This document shows positions 59,301 to 64,000 of a stretch of DNA of 64,000 bases, one piece after another. This DNA comes from Apium graveolens (taxonomy: Eukaryota > Streptophyta > Magnoliopsida > Apiales > Apiaceae). Both the position numbers and the translations under genes were made by a program. The stretch's first letter is position 1. Every line of letters starts with the position of its first letter. Location of the stretch: assembly GCF_009905375.1 (NCBI RefSeq), contig NC_133647.1:174591939-174655938 (forward strand), in the 5' to 3' direction. Under the pieces are notes generated by a model that searched no databases, was not told the origin of the DNA, and worked only from the letters and a program-made list of their open reading frames with translations.

Positions 59301-59780
59301 TTACAAAGCATGCTAGTTTTGATATCCAGTTTATATCTGTTTTACATATTTCTGGCAAGTTATGAATTTTGTTCCTATAACTATTTTACTTTAAACTGTT
59401 TTATTTGTTATTCATATAGTGGTGCTGCTGAGCAAGCAATGGCTCACCCTTGCAGAATATTTTATATGAATTGCAGATGCTTAGGAGATTCTTGCGCGGT
59501 AGTCAGGGCAGAGTTCCAGCTCCTTTGGTGTCAGGCTCCTCTGAGGTAGTTGTGTTCAGACCAGATGAGGTCTGTTGAGTTGCTGTATTAAATTAGTGGT
59601 CAGAATCGTGTAAGGTAATTTGGGTTGTGTTAGTTGAGTAACCTAAGTCATACTTAAACCTGGAAAAGGTCTTGGTAAAGGGGTTGTAGTTATGTATTAT
59701 TAAAGAGTTGAACTGAATTATGATTGTTATTATTGTTGTTGGTGACGTCAACTCCTGAACCCGGGGTTGAGGCCGTCACA
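56303..59780 (+). repeat. 5' LTR of F (3.48 kb)
   Basis: From TATAACGACCCGTATT to GAGGCCGTCACA. Contains the mini-hairpin series at 59070-59222. The 57040-57470 part is pyrimidine-rich and then GC-rich (CTCTCTCTC, CCGGCGAGG). ORFs here have no recognisable product. Confidence 0.9.
59070..59222 (+). repeat. Six tandem mini-hairpins in the F LTR
   Basis: Dyads of 15-16 bases at 59070, 59099, 59126, 59151, 59179 and 59207: GTTTCAGTAATGAAAC, GTTCCCGGAAAGGAAC, GTCCTGTGATGGGAC, GTTCCCGTAACGGAAC, GTCCCCGTAACGGGAT, GTTCCTGTAATAGAAC. Spacers read AAGTTTTATG or AAATGATTTTG. Stem changes in the first three are compensated (TTTC/GAAA, TTCC/GGAA, TCC/GGA). Confidence 0.9.
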
Positions 59781-59781
59781 G

Positions 59782-59794
59782 TTGGTATCAGAGC
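59782..59794 (+). other. Primer-binding site of F
   Basis: TTGGTATCAGAGC one base after the LTR; complement of initiator-Met tRNA. Confidence 0.92.
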
Positions 59795-61305
59795 TACAGG
59801 TTTGAGTCCTTGATTTAGGTTAGGAATGGAGTCAAAAGAGTGCAAGAAGGTTTAGGTGTAGATGTGAGTCAGCAACTCAATCAGAGGAGCGAGTCTATGA
59901 GTTTAGCCAAGGGTTTCGGAAGCGTAACCCTGGCGTTTGCTGAGGGTTGACTGGAAATAGCCCTAGCCTAGAATATGTTCCCTTCGTATATGTATTATTA
60001 GTTATGTTCGATAGAGATTTCTAGTTTTCTCGAGAAAACGAGTCTGGTTGCGAGTATTCAGTGTTGAGCGGGCCCTTGTTGTGGCAGTTGAGAAGACGCC
60101 AGCGTTATTCCCCAAATATTACCTCTTCTATATCAAGGAATGTTATTGGCCCGATTGTGTGACCTTGGTGAGTTCGGGTAACATGATAATAGTCAGGGGT
60201 TGCTATAACAGTCAAATCTCAAGGTGTATATTTTGATTCCTTGTACTTCTTTCTTGAGACCTACTTTGTTTCCAGAGTAATTGTTTCCTGTTCCATAAGT
60301 TACTTATTTTCCTGTGAGAAAGTTGTGAACCCAAAGTAAGCTACTTAGGATTTTGTTGATCTCATTATAAATCAGATTCACCCCTCTTTCTATTTGTGAA
60401 TTTTCTTTCGAACCTTGTTTCTTCTCTCAGATATTTTATTGGTTGATTGGGGCAAACAATGCATATGAATTGACCATTTGTCTGTGTGGCAAAAGGGTCT
60501 GGTGGGACGCCACCGAATTATGTGTTGTGATCGTATGGTACTAAGACTGGCCATCTTATGTACTTGTATGGTTGCTCTCAGTCATACTTACATTTTCTTC
60601 TTCATTATTTCTTCTTATTCGATTCCCTTGAGCCGGAAATTTCATTGGATATTTTATAGAAATGAATTTTTGTGATTAGATGGTTCTCGTTATGGAAAGC
60701 AAGTAAGAGCGACTGTTGAAAAGAACGAGAGTCCTATATCAAGATACTACTTGGGAGTAATGGTAATCGTGAGAGTTCAGGACCTAATGATGGAATCATA
60801 GCTTCAGAAAAAGTAAATCAATGGGTGATGGGCTACTTTCGGGTGACATGAAATCATCCTTAGAAGAAGGATTGGTTGAAACATGGACGATGACGCTTAG
60901 TGGGGTCAGTGTCCCTTAAGCTTGACTCGATTTATTGGCTTGTTCTACATAGTATATGACTAATATATTCAGCCGACTTTTGTAGTATATTGGAGAAATA
61001 TAGATGTTGTACTTGAGTAGTGATGGGAAGTTGGTTAGTTGCTGTTATATTGAGGAACCGTACTATGGTGACTAGTTTTTTTATATTTCCGTTTTTCTGT
61101 ACTGTTGTTGATTCTGCTACTGTCATTGTTGTTATTGTTGCTTATGCTGCTAATCTAAATTTCTTTTGTAAATGGACCCCGATATTAAAGACATGGGTAC
61201 TGTCATTGGCAAGCATTTTCCTGATACAGGTGCACCGTTTAAATGGTGATATCTTTTATCAAATATTTTTGTTATTGAACAAACTCATTTATATATTTCA
61301 GGAAG
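59795..61305 (+). other. Leader of F, no gene recognised
   Basis: 1.5 kb between primer-binding site and gag. Unlike G1 there is no comparable leader ORF; the largest open frame (61020-61334) overlaps the gag start in another frame and has no known domain. Confidence 0.65.
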
Positions 61306-62499
61306 ATGCCACCCAAGAAAGCTACCCAGTCTAAAGAAAATAGTAGTAGTTTTACGGAGGATCCATCTATAAATGAAATTCTAGACTTATTGCGTTAGCA
61401 GCAGCAACAACAGTTACAGTTAATCCAACAGGTTCAGCAGCAGCAACTACTGTTGCAGCATCAACAACAAAGAGTAAACCAAATTTCTAGTTTCAAATTC
61501 TTCCAGAATGTTAACCCTCCTGAGTTTAAAGGTGAACCTAATCCAGTAGCTGCTGGAGCATGGTTAAAAGAGATGGAGAAAGCTTTCAATCTCGTTCAAG
61601 TAAGTGAGAATCTTAAGACTGATTATGCAAGCTATTTCTTGAAAAATGAAGCGAATTATTGATGGGAGTCAACCAGGGCGTTAGAAGGAGAAGGCCCCAT
61701 TTCATGGGCTAGGTTTACTGAGTTATTCTTGGAAAAGTATTTTCCTGACTGTGTGAGGAATCAAATGGAGATTGAGTTTCTAGAACTGAAGCAAGGTGAC
61801 AGAAGTGTAGTTGAATATGAGGCTAAATTCACAGAGTTGGCTAGGTTTGTACCAGATTATGTGTGCTCTGAAGCTCAGAAGGCAGGGAGGTTTCAACAAG
61901 GATTGAAGCCTGAAGTTCGTAGTGGGGTGGTGGCATTGCAACTCAAGACGTATCCTTCCGTAGTTCAGGCCGCCTTAGTAATTGAATTTGATCAGAAGTT
62001 AGCCGCTAGAGAAAAAGAAGATAAGAAGCGAAAGATTGATAATATGGAAGAAGCATTAGGTCAAGAAGAATCCAGTCAGAAGTCTCATAAAAAGATTGGA
62101 AGAAGTAATAATAAAGAATTTAAAGAGAAAAGTATTTCTTTAAATAGAATTAGTAACACCTCATCCAGCTCTAATCAGGCCAATTCGGTTAAGTCGCCTA
62201 TATTGGAGTGTAAGCAATGCGGTAAGAGCCATTATGGAAGGTGTAAGGCAAATATTGAATGTTTTAGGTGTAGTCAGAAGGGACATTACGTGTCAGAATG
62301 TAAGGTGGAAAATCCAAGAGTCGTCTGTTACAACTGTGGCAAGGTAGGGCATGTTGCCAAGAATTGTAGAAGTACTTCCCGAGATAGCATTGGAGGTAGT
62401 GCATCAAAAGGTTTGACGTCTAGTACAGCCAAGGCTAAGACTTGTAATATGATTAAAAGTTTAGATGCTCAGGACCCTGATAAGGAACTAGGGAAATAA
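61306..62499 (+). pseudogene. Gypsy F Gag, two nonsense mutations
   Basis: MPPKKATQSKENSSS start at 61306, in one continuous frame to the stop at 62497. A Gln-rich stretch is followed by the gag domain ([58 protein letters not shown]), and zinc knuckles CFRCSQKGHYVSEC and CYNCGKVGHVAKNC, both complete. Stops: TAG at 61396 (from CAG, in a Gln run) and TGA at 61660 (from TGG in the conserved YWWE place), both single transitions. It is homologous to the G1 gag. There is no protease DSG motif, so translation would end as Gag alone even without the two stops. Confidence 0.92.
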
Positions 62500-63267
62500 T
62501 TGATTACCGGAAGAAGCAAATGATAATCTCTATGGAAGCTAATATTAGGATAAGTATTCAAGGACATAAGCAAGAAGATAAGGTGTAACTAGCGCATATG
62601 CGGGATGTTAAGAAGGAATATTTAGGATTGTGGGATGAAAGAATAATGAGACAAGGTGCATTCCGTGTTGTGCACTAATGTGATCCGTAGAAAAGAGGAA
62701 TGGATGTATGAAGTTACGTGATGATTACCAGAAGTTGGAAAAGTTGACGAATAGGAATAAGTAACCCTGCATAGAATTGATTATTTATGAAAGGAACGTG
62801 TTGGTTCTTGAAGGAAGACCTAAGATCAGACTATTGTCAGCTAAAGGTAAGCATGAGGACATACCAAAGATTGCAATTAGAATGAGTTATGAGCGATGTA
62901 AGTTTTGGTGATAATAGGTGGAGTAACGAGTGTATCAGTTGTCTATAAGTTAGTATCACTGCCGCAGTCGTAGTATATATAAATAATATGTTATATGTGT
63001 CAATGATAAGGTGATATGTACCTGATTTGAACTAAGTCGTTGATTGAGAATCAAGGGGCTCTCATCTGAATTTGTTTTGCGTGGAACGATCGATTCGAAT
63101 TTTAGTTCGTTAAAAAGTGAATCCCTAGGAATGAGTTTATGTCTATACTGAGTATGGTTTGAATAGATCCTTGAATAGAAGAGCCTATTTAAAAGTTAGA
63201 GTCAGAATTGCTTGACAAAAATCCTCACTTATTTAGTTAAGTCAGATTATGAGGATAAAATCTTTTT
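62500..63267 (+). other. F internal 3' region without pol
   Basis: No protease, RT or integrase motif in any frame. The last part (GAGGATAAAATCTTTTTAAG before the purine tract) resembles the usual end of chromovirus pol, so the loss of pol was internal. Confidence 0.7.
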
Positions 63268-63280
63268 AAGGGGGGAAGGA
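63268..63280 (+). other. Polypurine tract of F
   Basis: AAGGGGGGAAGGA directly before the right LTR. Confidence 0.9.
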
Positions 63281-64000
63281 TATAATGACCCGTATATTTT
63301 ATTATAATTTAAATGTGTAATTATGGAATAAATAATTAAATAAAATATTTGTGTTGGTTCAGTCAGTGGGTTATTACTCTCTATGTTTATGTGATTACTA
63401 GTGCATGGAATTGAATTGTGTGGTTAATTAATGAATTGTATGATTTTGGATCGTTGTTAAAAATGGTATTATTGCAGTTTTATTTCCATAAATACTTGGA
63501 TTGTTCTAAAATTGTTTTTATGACTTTATAATTTCAATAATTATTTTTAGGACTTTATAAAATTGAGAAATCAATATTTCATTAATTATTTATTTTTAAA
63601 TGATTTTCTGAGTGTGTTTAATAGTAAAATCCATATTTAATTATGGAAATCTTCAAAAATTATGAAACTTATATTTTATTAAGTTTGTATTATTCTGAGA
63701 ATTTAAAAATTAATTTGGGAATTTTCGGAGTTAGTTTCACCCGCGCGTCGATTCGTTTAATTGATAAAAGCGGGTATAAATTACGTTTTAGAAATTGTTT
63801 ACAAATTTCAAAATTTATGTTTTTATAAACTTCGGGATATTTAGAATATTTTAAGACGGTTTCCGTGATTTTCTGAATTCGTTTTAAGTGCAACTTGGGT
63901 CGCTAAAATCAAATTTCAAGTTAAATCGGGCCCCAAACATCTTCATAGTTATCTGAAGGGACACGTGTGTAACTCTTCCAAACCAGCCAAAAATGTGGCA
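63281..64000 (+). repeat. 3' LTR of F (first 720 bp)
   Basis: Aligns with 56303-57000. The main difference is 20 extra bases near 63704-63723, flanked by GAATTT direct repeats. Confidence 0.93.

Larger units (their letters stand above)
56303..64000 (+). mobile_element. Gypsy element F, gag-only (right LTR runs out of window)
   Basis: Left LTR 56303-59780 (3,478 bp), PBS at 59782, leader 59795-61305, gag 61306-62499, 780 bp without pol, polypurine tract 63268-63280, right LTR from 63281. Both LTRs begin TATAACGACCC or TATAATGACCC, not TG. The first 720 bp of the LTRs are very similar, apart from one 20-bp indel. With only gag, F resembles the 'terminal repeat with GAG' class of non-autonomous elements. 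Confidence 0.9.

Overview
The window looks like a stretch of repeat-dense heterochromatin or intergenic DNA from a large-genome eudicot. I found no intact host gene, no rRNA and no convincing functional tRNA. Almost everything is nested LTR retrotransposons whose primer-binding sites match plant initiator-Met tRNA (TGGTATCAGAGC type), plus one TIR transposon and possible small fragments. The organism cannot be named from this sequence; an asterid (for example Apiaceae) is only a guess from the style of the Copia families.

Layout. 1-5417: Copia element A1 (minus strand, 5' LTR on the right, left end outside the window). 5418-5517: terminus of a Gypsy LTR. 5518-11220: decayed Gypsy Tat-like element with a dead integrase (10340-11170, minus) and a very repeat-rich region on its 3' side (CTAAT array, 33-bp arrays inside 600-750 bp macro-repeats). 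11230-12010: unassigned, with a possible captured host exon pair. 12015-15946: 5' half of Copia element D (gag, protease, LTR). 15947-40194: a second copy of family A (A2), split by Gypsy G1 (18319-27406) and Copia C (28884-36872, intact LTRs and perfect 5-bp target duplication GCCTG). 40195-46938: 3' half of Copia element B, Sirevirus-like, with a long env-like region after pol and an intact 3' LTR; A2 landed inside its RNase H. 46939-51817: AT-rich DNA with a SINE-like head, a 1.1-kb TIR transposon and a Copia LTR fragment. 51818-56302: a 4-kb Gypsy LTR plus integrase tail (E, minus). 56303-64000: gag-only Gypsy element F inside E, with a complete left LTR and the start of its right LTR.

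Nesting gives relative ages: B is older than A2, which is older than G1 and C; H is older than E, which is older than F. No element has a fully intact gag-pol, so movement would need helper proteins. The intact reading frames are the gag of C and a 149-codon leader ORF of G1.

The most interesting signals are in RNA or DNA architecture rather than in genes. (1) The gag of A2 contains a 1,090-bp GT...AG segment that is absent, base for base, from A1, and whose removal joins Gag in frame to protease: a candidate regulated intron. (2) Copia C carries two sets of four structured repeats in its 5' leader. (3) Families A, B and D each have their own short motif repeated in U3; in A and B it also recurs in coding and UTR sequence, and in A the LTR copies are all complementary to the internal copies. 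(4) The F LTR has a run of six mini-hairpins with compensating stem changes.
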